In this document: positions 32,971 to 42,253 of the stretch, piece by piece
Position numbering within the stretch: position 1 is the first letter of the stretch
Layout: each line of letters opens with the position of its first letter
Origin: Singulisphaera sp.
GTDB taxonomy: Bacteria; Planctomycetota; Planctomycetia; Isosphaerales; Isosphaeraceae
NCBI GenBank assembly: GCA_027451445.1
Contig: DAIDJG010000062.1
Location: forward strand, 1-49,942
Direction of reading: 5' to 3'
Length of the DNA: 49,942 nt
The notes under the pieces: generated by a model
The model's database searches: none
Told to the model about the DNA's origin: nothing
Seen by the model: the letters and a program-made list of their open reading frames with translations, nothing else
Translations under genes and position numbers: made by a program

Positions 32971-35900
32971 ATGAGCGAACCAGCATCGCCAACGATCCCC
33001 GAGCCTGAAACTGTAGCAGAACAGGCGCCGGAGCCCGAGCCGTGGACGCCAGAACGCGTCGTGGAATGGAATTCGTATTACGACCTGTTCGTCGCGGGTC
33101 TTGTTTTGGTCCTCGCGTTCTTTGTCGCCGCCAACATGATCGGCAACTCATCGATCTGGTCGCTGCTCCGCGCCGGCGAGGCGATGGCCACGGCGGGCAA
33201 GCCGATGACCGTCGATTCGTTTTCGTACACGGTCGAGGGAAAGCGGTGGGTTAACATTCCCTGGCTCTTCGAGTTATCGCAAGCCGCTCTCTATAAGTTC
33301 GCTTCAGGTTTGATCTCCTCCGATCCCACCGATCCCGGCGGTTCGATCAAGTGGGCCGAGCAAGTCGGTGCGCGCACATTGGTGGCTATTAATGCGCTGG
33401 GACGCCTGGCCACGGTGTGGCTTCTGCTCTGCATTCGAAGGCGGGGGCCGGGTTTGTGGTGGTGCGCGATTTGTGCGGCACTCGCTCTGGGCGCGTTTTA
33501 CAGTCCGCTCGGCATCATGCTCGGCGGGCTTGCCGGGCCTGGTGAAGTTTCCGCGCGGACGTGGGGGTTGCTATTGCTCGCGGCTGAACTCCTGATTCTC
33601 TACAAGACGTTCGACGGTGGGCGCCGCAACGCCATCTATGCGCTGATCCCGCTGTTTGCTCTGTGGGCCAACATCGACGATTCGTTCCTGGAGGGGTTGC
33701 TGATTCTCGCTGTCGCGGTGATCGGGTTGGTTGACCGCGGTGGGTCGAGTGTTCCGAATGCTGATGGGACTCCCGTACGTCCGGGTCCAGGTTTGGGGCG
33801 CGGGCTTGTCATCCTGGCCGCGTGCGCGGCGGCATGTCTCCTCAACCCGTCGGTCTACCACGTTTTCGGTGCGGCGGCGGCTCCGTTGCGGACGGCCTTT
33901 CAACCCAAGACCGATTCCCTGACTCTCGATCAGATCTCGTTCTTTGGACGGGAGATCAAGGAAAGCCAGCAAACGAGCCCGGTTGCTCAACTCCTGCTCG
34001 CGTATTACCTGATCGTGGTCGGCATCGGGTTGGGATCGTTCCTCGTGAACCTGCGACGATTTTCGCTGAGCCGGTTCCTTATGTACTCGCTGGCCGCTGC
34101 GCTCTGGGGTTACATGATGCGCTACAGCGGCGAGTTTGCCGTGATCTTCGCGGCAACGCTCGCGCTCAATGGTCAGGAGTGGTACCAGGACCGTTTTGGC
34201 GCCCAGGGGCGGCTCGGTCGGGGCTGGGCGGTCTGGTCGACCGGCGGGCGAGCCGTCACGATCGTCCTGCTTGCCCTCGTCTTGTTCCGCCACCTTTCCG
34301 GCTACGGCAGTCTTTACGGCGACGTCCGCAGTGGGTTCGGCTTCGACCCCGATAACTTCGATTTCGAGGCTGCCGACTACCTGAAGACCGCCCCCATCAA
34401 AGGCAGGGTCCTCAACACCTCGCGCCACCAGGGCGACGCCCTGCTCTGGCGGGCCTATCCCGCGCGCGCCTCGTTCATTGACAGCCGCCCCAACCTGTTT
34501 CCACAGAGCCTCGTGAATGAACTGCAAGCGATCCGGGTTGCGTTGAAGACCAACGAGAAGGAGAAGTGGAAGCCACTCCTCGACAAGTACAACATCAGCG
34601 TCGTGATGCTCGACGTGCCATCGTCACCCATTACTTACGAGCAATTGCGACAGAGCCCCGACTGGATTCCCTTTTACGACGACGGCAATACCTACATGTT
34701 CGGCCGGGCAGACGCCGGCGAAACCGTGGCCGAGGCCGATGTGGCGTACTTCCGGGCGAATCGCCTCGACCCTGAGGCGATGGCCTACCGCCGAACGAAA
34801 CCGATTCCGTCCGCCGATCGTCCGCCTACGGAAGTCGGCTTGATGGATGAATGGTTCGTCACCCGTCTGCGCCTCCGGCCGCAGCCGCATGACGAAGCCG
34901 CGGCACGGATGTTCCAAGGCACAAACTTCGACAGCTCCGCGCCCTCCATGCCTAGCCCCGCGCAATGCATCATGACGATCCGCGAGGCGCGCACCGCGCT
35001 CGCGCTGAAGCCGGACGACCCTGCGGCATATCGGTATCTCAATCAATGTTACCGGCTCCTCATGATTGAGGAGACAGCACTGCTTCAGGGGATCAAGCTG
35101 ACGCCGGAGAATGCCGGCCTGTTGAGCCGGCTCCCAATCAACCCGGCGGTTTTGATGCAGCGTTACCGGCAGCGCGTCACCGCCCTCAACTACGCGATCC
35201 AAACCACGCCGCCGCCTCGAACGGAGCAAGAGCGACGTATACTCCAGTCGCTCCGCCTCGAACTCGTCGAACTCTTCCTCAGCGTCAATTCCCTGGACAT
35301 GGCTCGCGACCAGCTTCAGATCGTCATGGCTGGGAAGAAACCAAAAGACTTCGCGCCCGAAGTCGAGACGCAAATGGCCAGGCAGCTCAACGAGCTCGAC
35401 AAAGTGGTCAAGGCGGTTCAGGAACAGTTGAGCGAGCTCACGATCGAAAGACAGGCGGGGCCGCTCGAACGCGCACAGGTCGCTATTCAGCAACGCCTCC
35501 ACGGGATTGCGATCCAGGAGTTGGAAGAGGCCGAACGGACCAACATCAGTCCCGCCATCGTGAAACCACAGTTGGTCGACCTCTACTGCGACACGGGTCA
35601 GCCGGACAAAGCCGCGGCACTGCTCGGTGCCGGCGGAGCCGACGACATGGCACCCGGAAGCGAGCCGGGTACCGCCACCGATCGGCAGGCTCGCGTTTAC
35701 CTCTTGCTGGGCAATTACGAGGACGCCGCGATTCTTTGGGAAAAGCGCGCCATCCCGCAGGTGCGTTACGATCGCACGTATCGCGCGCTCGTCGAGTTGC
35801 GATCGATCCTGCAGGGGGATCCCAAGGGGACGGTCAGCACCCTCTTGTCGATTCCGCCAAAAATCGGGCTTCAGGCCACCTGGGAATTTGACACAGCCAT

Positions 35901-36126
35901 GTGTCAGCTCGAATGGGGGATGCCCGAGGCCGCGGCTGAGCACTTCACCAAGGCCCTGACCCTCGCGCCTGATTCCACAAATCGGCCGCTGATTGCGTAT
36001 TATCTCGAGAAGCTCGGCAAGCCGGTTCCTCCCACGTCTGCCGAACTCGAAAAAGAGGCGGCCAAACCCGCTGAGAAGGGGCCGGAAAAGGCCGAAAAAC
36101 CCAAGGCAGACGAACCGACGAAGTGA
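32971..36126 (+). CDS. Large membrane protein with C-terminal TPR-like region
   Basis: A 1051-residue protein. A Pro/Glu-rich N-terminus of about 30 residues is followed by roughly ten or more membrane segments up to about residue 470. The extracytoplasmic part starts at about 475 (RVLNTSRHQGDALLWRAYP, then ASFIDSRPNLFPQ). This pattern is seen in membrane glycosyltransferase-like proteins of the oligosaccharyltransferase/PMT class. From about 640 it is helical with TPR-like repeats (ALKPDDPAAYRYLNQCYRL; NYEDAAILWEK; LTLAPDSTNRPL). The C-terminus is Lys/Glu/Pro-rich. The ATG at 32971 is used; an upstream GTG would add 22 residues. Function is unknown; envelope glycan work is inference. A terminator follows. 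Confidence 0.75.
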   Translation: MSEPASPTIPEPETVAEQAPEPEPWTPERVVEWNSYYDLFVAGLVLVLAFFVAANMIGNSSIWSLLRAGEAMATAGKPMTVDSFSYTVEGKRWVNIPWLFELSQAALYKFASGLISSDPTDPGGSIKWAEQVGARTLVAINALGRLATVWLLLCIRRRGPGLWWCAICAALALGAFYSPLGIMLGGLAGPGEVSARTWGLLLLAAELLILYKTFDGGRRNAIYALIPLFALWANIDDSFLEGLLILAVAVIGLVDRGGSSVPNADGTPVRPGPGLGRGLVILAACAAACLLNPSVYHVFGAAAAPLRTAFQPKTDSLTLDQISFFGREIKESQQTSPVAQLLLAYYLIVVGIGLGSFLVNLRRFSLSRFLMYSLAAALWGYMMRYSGEFAVIFAATLALNGQEWYQDRFGAQGRLGRGWAVWSTGGRAVTIVLLALVLFRHLSGYGSLYGDVRSGFGFDPDNFDFEAADYLKTAPIKGRVLNTSRHQGDALLWRAYPARASFIDSRPNLFPQSLVNELQAIRVALKTNEKEKWKPLLDKYNISVVMLDVPSSPITYEQLRQSPDWIPFYDDGNTYMFGRADAGETVAEADVAYFRANRLDPEAMAYRRTKPIPSADRPPTEVGLMDEWFVTRLRLRPQPHDEAAARMFQGTNFDSSAPSMPSPAQCIMTIREARTALALKPDDPAAYRYLNQCYRLLMIEETALLQGIKLTPENAGLLSRLPINPAVLMQRYRQRVTALNYAIQTTPPPRTEQERRILQSLRLELVELFLSVNSLDMARDQLQIVMAGKKPKDFAPEVETQMARQLNELDKVVKAVQEQLSELTIERQAGPLERAQVAIQQRLHGIAIQELEEAERTNISPAIVKPQLVDLYCDTGQPDKAAALLGAGGADDMAPGSEPGTATDRQARVYLLLGNYEDAAILWEKRAIPQVRYDRTYRALVELRSILQGDPKGTVSTLLSIPPKIGLQATWEFDTAMCQLEWGMPEAAAEHFTKALTLAPDSTNRPLIAYYLEKLGKPVPPTSAELEKEAAKPAEKGPEKAEKPKADEPTK

Positions 36127-36149
36127 TCATCAGATTTCGATCGGGAAAT

Positions 36150-36178
36150 GACCACACCTCGATCGGTGTGGTCTTTCT
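36150..36178 (+). terminator. Rho-independent terminator after the TPR membrane protein gene
   Basis: Stem GACCACACC/GGTGTGGTC (36150-36173) with loop TCGATC, followed by TTTCT. It begins 23 bases after the stop codon at 36126 and overlaps the start of the 20-base repeat. Confidence 0.75.
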
Positions 36179-36196
36179 CCTCGCTCAGTGAGCGAA
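36177..36196. repeat. 20-base repeat copy 2 (hairpin with stop codon)
   Basis: CTCCTCGCTCAGTGAGCGAA, identical to 28687-28706. The stop codon of the minus-strand isomerase-family gene (36185-36187) falls inside the hairpin, in the opposite orientation to copy 1. Confidence 0.85.
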
Positions 36197-37702
36197 AATC
36201 CGCACGCGCATCCCGAGTGACTGGCTCAGCGCGACCATTTCACCGAAGATGTCGCCGTAGGCCACCGCGATGTGGTTGCTCATGTAGTGGGCCATGATCG
36301 TTTCCATCGAACAGCCCAGATCCGCGGCCATGAACGGCCACTGCCGGGTCGTCCCGCGCCACCACTCCTCGCGCACGTTCTCCGGCAGGGCGACGGATTC
36401 GCCCCGGCCGACATCCATCACGAGTTCCCCGCGCCGATCGATCCAGAGCCGGGCCCACGTGAGCAGACCCGGCAGGCTGACTCCCGCAAAAGTTCCTCCC
36501 GGGACCGGGAAATAGCCGGCAGGCTGACGGAAACTGTGAACCCCTTTGAGGCTGGTCAAGTCGTGGTTGAACGCATACGCACCGCAGCTTCCTGAATTCA
36601 GGAGCACCCACAGCCAGCGCCCGTCGTGCCGAGCTCCCCACCGCACGTCATGGAACATCACCGTCCCGGGCTCGCCCTTCGCCTCGAGCAGACGCTTCAT
36701 CAACTCCATGGGGACAAGGTTTCCCTGGTCCGCCTCGGTGCTGGTGATCACGACATGTCCATTCCCCTCAGGACGGGCGTGCGAGTTGAGCAGCCCCTCG
36801 CAAAAATCGCTCGGCGGGAGGAGCTTCAAGAGCCCGAGTTGATACTGCCATCCGAGACAGTCCGCCTGAAACTCATCGAGCAGGTCGAGCACCGCGAGAT
36901 AACAGCGAAGCTGCGCGCGCGTTGACTCGGCGGTGAAGTCCGCAGCGTCAGCCTCTCCCCAATGGAATTGCACGCCGCGATCCACGACGAACTTGAAGGC
37001 ATCCTCCACCCGCTCGGCGCTCACGGCCTGCGAACGCTCGATGAGCCACGCCTGATCGACCTTGTGCTCGCTGAAACCGATGGGATAGAGCAGCCTCGGG
37101 CCGAGGTAACCGTTGATCATACCCATCGACGTATCGCCGAGCATCAGTGCCAGGATTCGCTTGTGCCGGATGTCGGCCAAGACCTGTTCGGCGACCTTGA
37201 CCGCCGCCGCATTCACCGCGCGGGCGGCGTGGAGCTCGCCCGACGAATAACCGATCCGGCCAGTGGTACACCACTCATCGAGCCGTTCCATGAAGTGCGC
37301 GTCGGCCGTCCAGTCCGGCGCATCGGTCCAAACGCGCGACGCAGCCCGGCCCACGCTTTCGAGCGAAGCCCCCGTGTTGAGCAGTGCGACGAGCCCCGGC
37401 CAGGTCCCCGAGAAATTGGAGGCCAGCAGGAGCGGATTTTCTTTGCCGACGACGCCATCAACCGTGTGAGGCGCATAAGTCCAGTGAACGAAAACGCCGA
37501 CCATCGGATCGTCGATCGGCCCGAGCTTCGCGATCGCCTGGTCGGGACGGGTCAAAAAACCGTCGACCACATACGGGGTGCGGCCCAACTTTCTCAGGGC
37601 TGCCAGAAGTTGCTCTGTGGTTTGTTGCGCCTGCGGCAACGCCCATTCATTCGGCTTCGCCCGGTAGTCTCCGGGCCAGAAGACAGCGACTTTTCTTGAC
37701 AT
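36185..37702 (-). CDS. L-fucose/L-arabinose isomerase family protein
   Basis: A 505-residue protein of the fucose/arabinose isomerase superfamily. Features are WALPQAQQTTEQLLAALRKLG near the start, VFVHWTYAPHTVDG, ALMLGDTSMGMINGYLGP, and LGWQYQLGLLKLLPPSDFCEG with SHARPEGNGH, where metal and substrate residues of FucI lie. ADQGNLVPMELMKRLL and TVMFHDVRWG follow. The family converts aldoses to ketoses, such as L-fucose to L-fuculose, but the exact sugar is not clear. AGGTG lies just before the ATG. It is divergent from the flavoprotein gene. A xylulokinase gene is 10 kb away. The stop codon is in the 20-base repeat. Confidence 0.85.
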   Translation of the reverse strand: MSRKVAVFWPGDYRAKPNEWALPQAQQTTEQLLAALRKLGRTPYVVDGFLTRPDQAIAKLGPIDDPMVGVFVHWTYAPHTVDGVVGKENPLLLASNFSGTWPGLVALLNTGASLESVGRAASRVWTDAPDWTADAHFMERLDEWCTTGRIGYSSGELHAARAVNAAAVKVAEQVLADIRHKRILALMLGDTSMGMINGYLGPRLLYPIGFSEHKVDQAWLIERSQAVSAERVEDAFKFVVDRGVQFHWGEADAADFTAESTRAQLRCYLAVLDLLDEFQADCLGWQYQLGLLKLLPPSDFCEGLLNSHARPEGNGHVVITSTEADQGNLVPMELMKRLLEAKGEPGTVMFHDVRWGARHDGRWLWVLLNSGSCGAYAFNHDLTSLKGVHSFRQPAGYFPVPGGTFAGVSLPGLLTWARLWIDRRGELVMDVGRGESVALPENVREEWWRGTTRQWPFMAADLGCSMETIMAHYMSNHIAVAYGDIFGEMVALSQSLGMRVRIFAH

Positions 37703-37915
37703 GTAACACCTGTTCGACCGATTTCCTACCTAACCGTACCGCCTCCGATAAGACGGCTGCCCGTCGAATCCTGTGTGACCGGACATTGATGCACGTGTGC
37801 AATTACGGTCACGAGTGGCTTGGCAATCGCACAGAGTGTATAGTGCGAATCCACCAAAGGCCATTGACCACTGGGATCGGGCCGATCTTCAATCACCTGG
37901 CGGGCAGAGTGCGTT
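37703..37915. promoter_or_regulatory. Divergent promoter region between isomerase and flavoprotein genes
   Basis: About 210 bases between two divergently transcribed genes; no gene is seen. It should hold two promoters. No named operator was recognised. Confidence 0.4.
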
Positions 37916-39406
37916 ATGTACGACCTTGCGGTGCTCGGGGGCGGATCGGGCGGCTTGAGCGTTGCGGCGGCTGCGGCACGCATCGGGGCCAGGGTCGCGT
38001 TGATTGAGAAGGAACACCTCGGCGGGGAGTGCACGTATTCGGGCGCTGTGCCCAGCAAGGCATTGGTCCAGGCGGCCCGGATCGCCCACCTGGTGCGCAC
38101 CTCGGACCGGTTCGGAGTGAAGACGCCTCCCGCGGAGATCGACTTCGCGGCGGTCATGAAGCGAGTCCGCGCGGTCGTCGCGGAATTCGCCCGCGGCGAT
38201 TCCGGCGACTCGCTTCGTGCCGAAGGCATCGATGTGTATCGCGGCCAACCCGCCTTCGCGTCCTACGATACGGTCCTTGTCGACTCCAGGACCGCCGTCG
38301 AAGCCCAGCGATTCGTGATCGCCACCGGTTCCCGCCCCGCCGTCCCGGCGATCCCAGGACTGGCGGATGTCGGTTACCTCACGAGCCAGTCGATCTGGGA
38401 ACTCGAGGAGCGTCCGGAGAGCCTCGTCATTCTCGGCGCTGGGCCGATCTGCGTCGAGTTTGCACAGACCTTTGCACGCTTGGGCACCCGGGTCAAGCTG
38501 ATCGCCGAACCCGCGCACATTCTGCCGGACGAGGATCCCGAGGTCTCGGAGACACTCGAGACCGTGCTCGGTGCCGACGGGATCGTGATCAAGACCGGAG
38601 TCGAGATAACCCGAGTCTCGTCGCGGAACGGTCAGAAGGTTCTCCAGTTCAGGGAGAGGGCGTCGAACGACGCTTTCGAGGCGGCCGGTTCCGATATTTT
38701 TGTCGGGACGGGCCGGCGACCGAACATCGAAGGCTTGAATCTGGACGCCGTGCACGTTCATGCGGATCCCGAGCATGGAATCGCCGTTGACGAGTACCTC
38801 CAGACGTCCGCGAATCGGATCTACGCCGTCGGTGACGTGCTCCAGCGCCACGAATCGTCACACTCCGCCGAGCGCGAAGCGGCCGTCGCCGTTCAGAACG
38901 CGGTGCTTCGCATTCCCAAGAAGATTGATTATTCGGCACTGCCGCGCGTCGCCTTTTTGGACCCCGAAGTCGCCTCTTGTGGGGCCAAGGAAGCCGTCGC
39001 CCGTGAATCACACGGCGACGTGTGCGTCTTTCGCACACTCTGTTCCGATCTCGATCGGGCGCGCATCGACGGTTGCACCGAGGGATTCGCCAAGGTGATC
39101 GCGACCAATGCCGGCAAGATCCTCGGTGCTTCGATCGTCGGCGACAATGCGAGCCTCGTTTTGCAAGAGTTTGTTCTGGCCATGGAGCACGGCCTCACGC
39201 TGGCCGATTTGGCGCGAACGTCTCACGCGTACCCGACCCACGCCGGCCTCGTACGCAATCTCGCGAGCCAGTTCAACGCCTCACCCCTCGATGGCGGAAT
39301 CATGCAGTCGGCGGTCAAATGGTTTCTCGGGTATCGGTCCAAGCGCGGCTCCGGATCGGAAAAATCCGCAGTAGCGTCGTCGGAGAGTCCGACTCCTGAG
39401 CATTGA
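37916..39406 (+). CDS. Class I pyridine nucleotide-disulfide oxidoreductase family flavoprotein lacking one redox cysteine
   Basis: A 496-residue flavoprotein of the dihydrolipoamide dehydrogenase/mercuric reductase group. The FAD site GGGSGGLSVAAAAARIGA is at the N-terminus. The second nucleotide-binding site has VILGAGPICVEFAQTFARLG, followed by DIFVGTGRRPN and IYAVGDV. The redox motif reads GGECTYSGAVPSK: the first cysteine (C39) is present but the second is replaced by A44. At the C-terminus the HPTxxE dyad is changed (Y439 for His, G444 for Glu). So normal dithiol chemistry seems impossible, and the protein may act as an NAD(P)H oxidase, a quinone reductase or something else. The ATG at 37916 gives a full FAD site. 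Confidence 0.85.
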   Translation: MYDLAVLGGGSGGLSVAAAAARIGARVALIEKEHLGGECTYSGAVPSKALVQAARIAHLVRTSDRFGVKTPPAEIDFAAVMKRVRAVVAEFARGDSGDSLRAEGIDVYRGQPAFASYDTVLVDSRTAVEAQRFVIATGSRPAVPAIPGLADVGYLTSQSIWELEERPESLVILGAGPICVEFAQTFARLGTRVKLIAEPAHILPDEDPEVSETLETVLGADGIVIKTGVEITRVSSRNGQKVLQFRERASNDAFEAAGSDIFVGTGRRPNIEGLNLDAVHVHADPEHGIAVDEYLQTSANRIYAVGDVLQRHESSHSAEREAAVAVQNAVLRIPKKIDYSALPRVAFLDPEVASCGAKEAVARESHGDVCVFRTLCSDLDRARIDGCTEGFAKVIATNAGKILGASIVGDNASLVLQEFVLAMEHGLTLADLARTSHAYPTHAGLVRNLASQFNASPLDGGIMQSAVKWFLGYRSKRGSGSEKSAVASSESPTPEH

Positions 39407-39437
39407 GGATCGCAAGCTGGCTCGAATCAGCCGCGAC

Positions 39438-39842
39438 TCATCGCAGTTCTCCGCGCTTCCGTCGCACCCGTTTCGCGAACCGGTCCACATCGATGACGCG
39501 ACGCCGGTGTAATCCTTTCGCGACGGGTTCGGTTCCGTCGTGCGCCTCGACTTGAAACGTGACGACTGGACCATCAACATGGATCACCCGGGATTTGCAC
39601 ACCACGGTGAACCCCTCGGGGACTGGCGCCAGGTGCTCGACCTCGATGAACGTGCCTACACTTCGTTCGTGATCTTCGAGGCACCCTGCGATCGCATCCC
39701 GCGCCGAGTATTCGAGGTAGGCGACGAGCCAAGGAGTTGCCAGCACGGCCGGCATGCGCTCATCGGCGAAAGTGATGCGATTGTTCGCCCCAACCACAAC
39801 GCGCTGCTCACCTGTCAAGCCAATTCGGGGGATCGTTTTCAT
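39438..39842 (-). CDS. FlK-like hot-dog thioesterase
   Basis: A 134-residue hot-dog fold protein of the fluoroacetyl-CoA thioesterase (FlK) family. T36, E44 and H70 have exactly the spacing of the FlK catalytic residues Thr42, Glu50 and His76 (8 and 26). They occur in VLATPWLVAYLEYSARD and GTFIEVEHLAPVPEG. Most relatives probably hydrolyse ordinary acyl-CoA esters. The C-terminus is basic (FAKRVRRKRGELR). No strong ribosome site precedes the ATG. The gene is convergent with the flavoprotein gene (31-base gap) and divergent from the ferredoxin. Confidence 0.85.
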   Translation of the reverse strand: MKTIPRIGLTGEQRVVVGANNRITFADERMPAVLATPWLVAYLEYSARDAIAGCLEDHERSVGTFIEVEHLAPVPEGFTVVCKSRVIHVDGPVVTFQVEAHDGTEPVAKGLHRRRVIDVDRFAKRVRRKRGELR

Positions 39843-40095
39843 CGCGAATTTCGGGGAATGCCCCGCCTCACGCTTGACCCTGGAGGACGAGTTTTCGATA
39901 ATGATTATTGATAGTGATGGCCAGGGGAGCTGTCTCCCAGACTGGCCGGTAAAAAAAGAGCGCTCCGCTGGTTCCCGAGCGCACCAGGATCGGCTACATT
40001 GAGGGGCCTCGCCGGGAACTTACCCACACGGAGCCTCCGTAAAGAAGACTCGGCAGAATCGGCGCGAGTCATGTTGTCTTCCCAGGACACTTTCT

Positions 40096-40467
40096 ATGGC
40101 TGCTGCTTCCCTCGCGGGCAAACCGCGAAAGGTCATCCCGAAGATCCTGGCGGTGATCCATGCCGACGGCTGCACCGGCTGTGAGGCGTGCCTCGAGGTC
40201 TGCCCAGTCGATTGCATTTACAAAGTCCCCGGTGAGGAACACGCCAGCCTGCAAACCTGGTGTGACGTTGACCTTGACCGCTGCATTGGCTGCAAGCATT
40301 GTGCACAGGTTTGCCCGTGGGATGCGATCGACATGATCGATACGATTGACGTCGCTCAGCACGTTGCCCTGAAGGGCGGCCCGCCGAGCTACGTCGATCG
40401 GCACTGGGACGATCTTATCGAGACCGCCCAGCGCAACGCGGAAGGGCTGCTCGCCAAGAAGAAGTAA
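40096..40467 (+). CDS. Ferredoxin with two [4Fe-4S] clusters
   Basis: A 123-residue protein. Two clusters are expected from CTGCEACLEVCPVDC and CIGCKHCAQVCPWD, each CX2CX2CX3CP, about 45 residues apart. The 35-residue C-terminus (VALKGGPPSYVDRHWDDLIETAQRNAEGLLAKKK, beyond the cluster domain) is charged and helical. It carries electrons in the cytoplasm. It is not NuoI, which has a longer N-terminal region and would be in the nuo cluster. The ATG opens a short N-terminus followed by AVIHADGC. The partner enzyme is unknown; the di-haem peroxidase gene is next but acts on the other side of the membrane. Confidence 0.92.
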   Translation: MAAASLAGKPRKVIPKILAVIHADGCTGCEACLEVCPVDCIYKVPGEEHASLQTWCDVDLDRCIGCKHCAQVCPWDAIDMIDTIDVAQHVALKGGPPSYVDRHWDDLIETAQRNAEGLLAKKK

Positions 40468-40644
40468 CGTCGCTTGCCATCGGATTCGCAGGCCGAACCT
40501 TAGTCCGGAAGGTCGTGCCCTCGAGACACCCACGCGCTCTCCGTCCAGTTCAGTCGTCTGGACGAGCCGTTCTGCTACGCCCTGGCGTCGTCCTACCTTG
40601 ATCAGACCGCAAATTTTTCGGTCTCTTGATGGGAGTTTCCTCGA

Positions 40645-42060
40645 ATGCGCCCAATCTTTGGATTCGCAGCTTCGTTCGCGCTGGCGACTCCTCTCCTCCT
40701 GGCTGGTTGCGGAGGTGAAGGTGACATCCCCCAGTCCCTGCCTTCGATCCCGACGACGGGTTCCCTCGCCGCCGTTGATGCGCAGGCCAAGGACGGGAAG
40801 GAAAAGCGAAAGGTTGTGACCCCTGAGACCGTGATCGACAAGAAAGGCGTTCCCAAGAACGTCAAGGAAGAGGAGAAAGGGGGCGAGGCGCTTTCCGGCC
40901 CGAGCCCAGCCGAGTACCTCTGGCAGATTTCGAACGAGAAGCTGATCAAGGATGAACCGTTCACGCCCGTTATCCCCCGAGGGCTGCAAGCCCTGACGCT
41001 CAACGTGTACGTTCCCCCCGCTAACCCCCTCACGAAGGGCAAGGTCGAACTAGGGAAACAGCTCTACTTCGAGCCTCGAATCTCTCTCGACGGCACCGTG
41101 AGCTGCGCCAGTTGCCACAACCCGGAGAAAGGATGGACCGACAACGCCCCCGTGGCGACGGGCATCGATGGTCAGAAAGGAGGCCGGAGCGCTCCGACGG
41201 TCCTGAACACGGCCTACGGTAAGACGATGTTCTGGGATGGACGCGCTCCCTCACTGGAAGGACAGTCGCAGGGTCCGCCTCAGAACCCGATTGAAATGGG
41301 CAAACAGACGTACAAGCAGATTGTGGAGCGCCTGCGCGGAATCTCCGGCTATCGCGAGCAATTCCAGAAGGTCTTTGGCACCGACGTCACGCTCGACGGC
41401 ATGGCGAAGGCCATCGCGGCGTTCGAACGGGCGACTGCTCTGTCGGGTAACTCGAAGTACGACAAGTACCAATCGGGCGACATGAACGCCCTGTCGGATA
41501 GCGAAAAGCGGGGCATGGTGCTCTTCGGTCTGCGTCTCAGCGGGGACGACGATTTCAAGACCAACGTCGTCCTCAAGAAGGCCGACTGCACCTCATGCCA
41601 CGTGGGCTTCAATTTCACAGACGAGCAGTTCCACAACCTCGGCATCGGTTGGGATCCCGAGAAGAAAGACTTCAAGGACCGCGGTCGCTGGTCCGTGACG
41701 CCCATCGGGGCACGCTGGGACAAGGAAATTGGCGCCTTCAAGACGCCGACCGTCCGCGACATCGCACGCACGGCTCCGTACATGCACGACGGCAGCCTGA
41801 AGACGCTTGAAGAGGTCGTCGAGCACTACAACAAGGGCGGCCACCCCAACCCCTACCTCGATAAGGACATCAAGAAGCTGAACCTCACCGATCAGGAAAA
41901 AGCCGACGTCGTCGCGTTCATGAAGGCATTGACCGGTGAAATCATCAAGGTGCCCCTTCCCAAGCTGCCCGCCGGCCCCGACGGTCAGACTCCCAACCCG
42001 GCATCCGCATTGACCTTCTCCGCCGCCAAGCCAGCGTTCCACCTGGTGGAATCACGTTGA
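40645..42060 (+). CDS. Di-haem cytochrome c peroxidase (CCP/MauG family) lipoprotein
   Basis: A 471-residue protein. The N-terminus MRPIFGFAASFALATPLLLAGC is a lipoprotein signal with the lipobox LAGC, so it should be anchored in the membrane facing the periplasm. Two haem-binding CXXCH motifs are present, CASCHNPEKGW (about residue 155) and CTSCHVGFNF (about 317). Family sequence includes GGRSAPTVLNTAYGKTMFWDGRAPSLEGQ and TAPYMHDGSLKTLEEVVEHYN. It removes hydrogen peroxide using electrons from cytochromes. The first 100 residues after the signal are Lys/Glu-rich and longer than in typical CCPs. GGGAG lies nine bases before the ATG. A terminator follows. Confidence 0.92.
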   Translation: MRPIFGFAASFALATPLLLAGCGGEGDIPQSLPSIPTTGSLAAVDAQAKDGKEKRKVVTPETVIDKKGVPKNVKEEEKGGEALSGPSPAEYLWQISNEKLIKDEPFTPVIPRGLQALTLNVYVPPANPLTKGKVELGKQLYFEPRISLDGTVSCASCHNPEKGWTDNAPVATGIDGQKGGRSAPTVLNTAYGKTMFWDGRAPSLEGQSQGPPQNPIEMGKQTYKQIVERLRGISGYREQFQKVFGTDVTLDGMAKAIAAFERATALSGNSKYDKYQSGDMNALSDSEKRGMVLFGLRLSGDDDFKTNVVLKKADCTSCHVGFNFTDEQFHNLGIGWDPEKKDFKDRGRWSVTPIGARWDKEIGAFKTPTVRDIARTAPYMHDGSLKTLEEVVEHYNKGGHPNPYLDKDIKKLNLTDQEKADVVAFMKALTGEIIKVPLPKLPAGPDGQTPNPASALTFSAAKPAFHLVESR

Positions 42061-42095
42061 GCGACGGGGGTTCAACCGAGTGACGAGCTTCGTTA

Positions 42096-42128
42096 GGCCC
42101 GGAGGCTTAGTCCTCCGGGCCTTTTCTT
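42096..42128 (+). terminator. Rho-independent terminator after the peroxidase gene
   Basis: A strong hairpin GGCCCGGAGG-CTTAGT-CCTCCGGGCC (42096-42121) is followed by TTTTCTTT. It starts 36 bases after the peroxidase stop and ends its transcript. Confidence 0.9.
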
Positions 42129-42253
42129 TGCGCGGGGCGGCGTTTCCAGTCGAGGATAGTGGCATGCTACGATAGAAACCCTCCTCAACGGGCGGATATC
42201 ACGATTTCGATACATCATCTCACGCCCGGCGAAGAGATGGGGGAAAGCTCTCT

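Noticed and set aside
40096-40467. NuoI subunit of complex I
   Set aside because: Cluster spacing is similar, but the protein lacks the NuoI N-terminal region and lies 12 kb from the nuo genes; a ferredoxin fits better.
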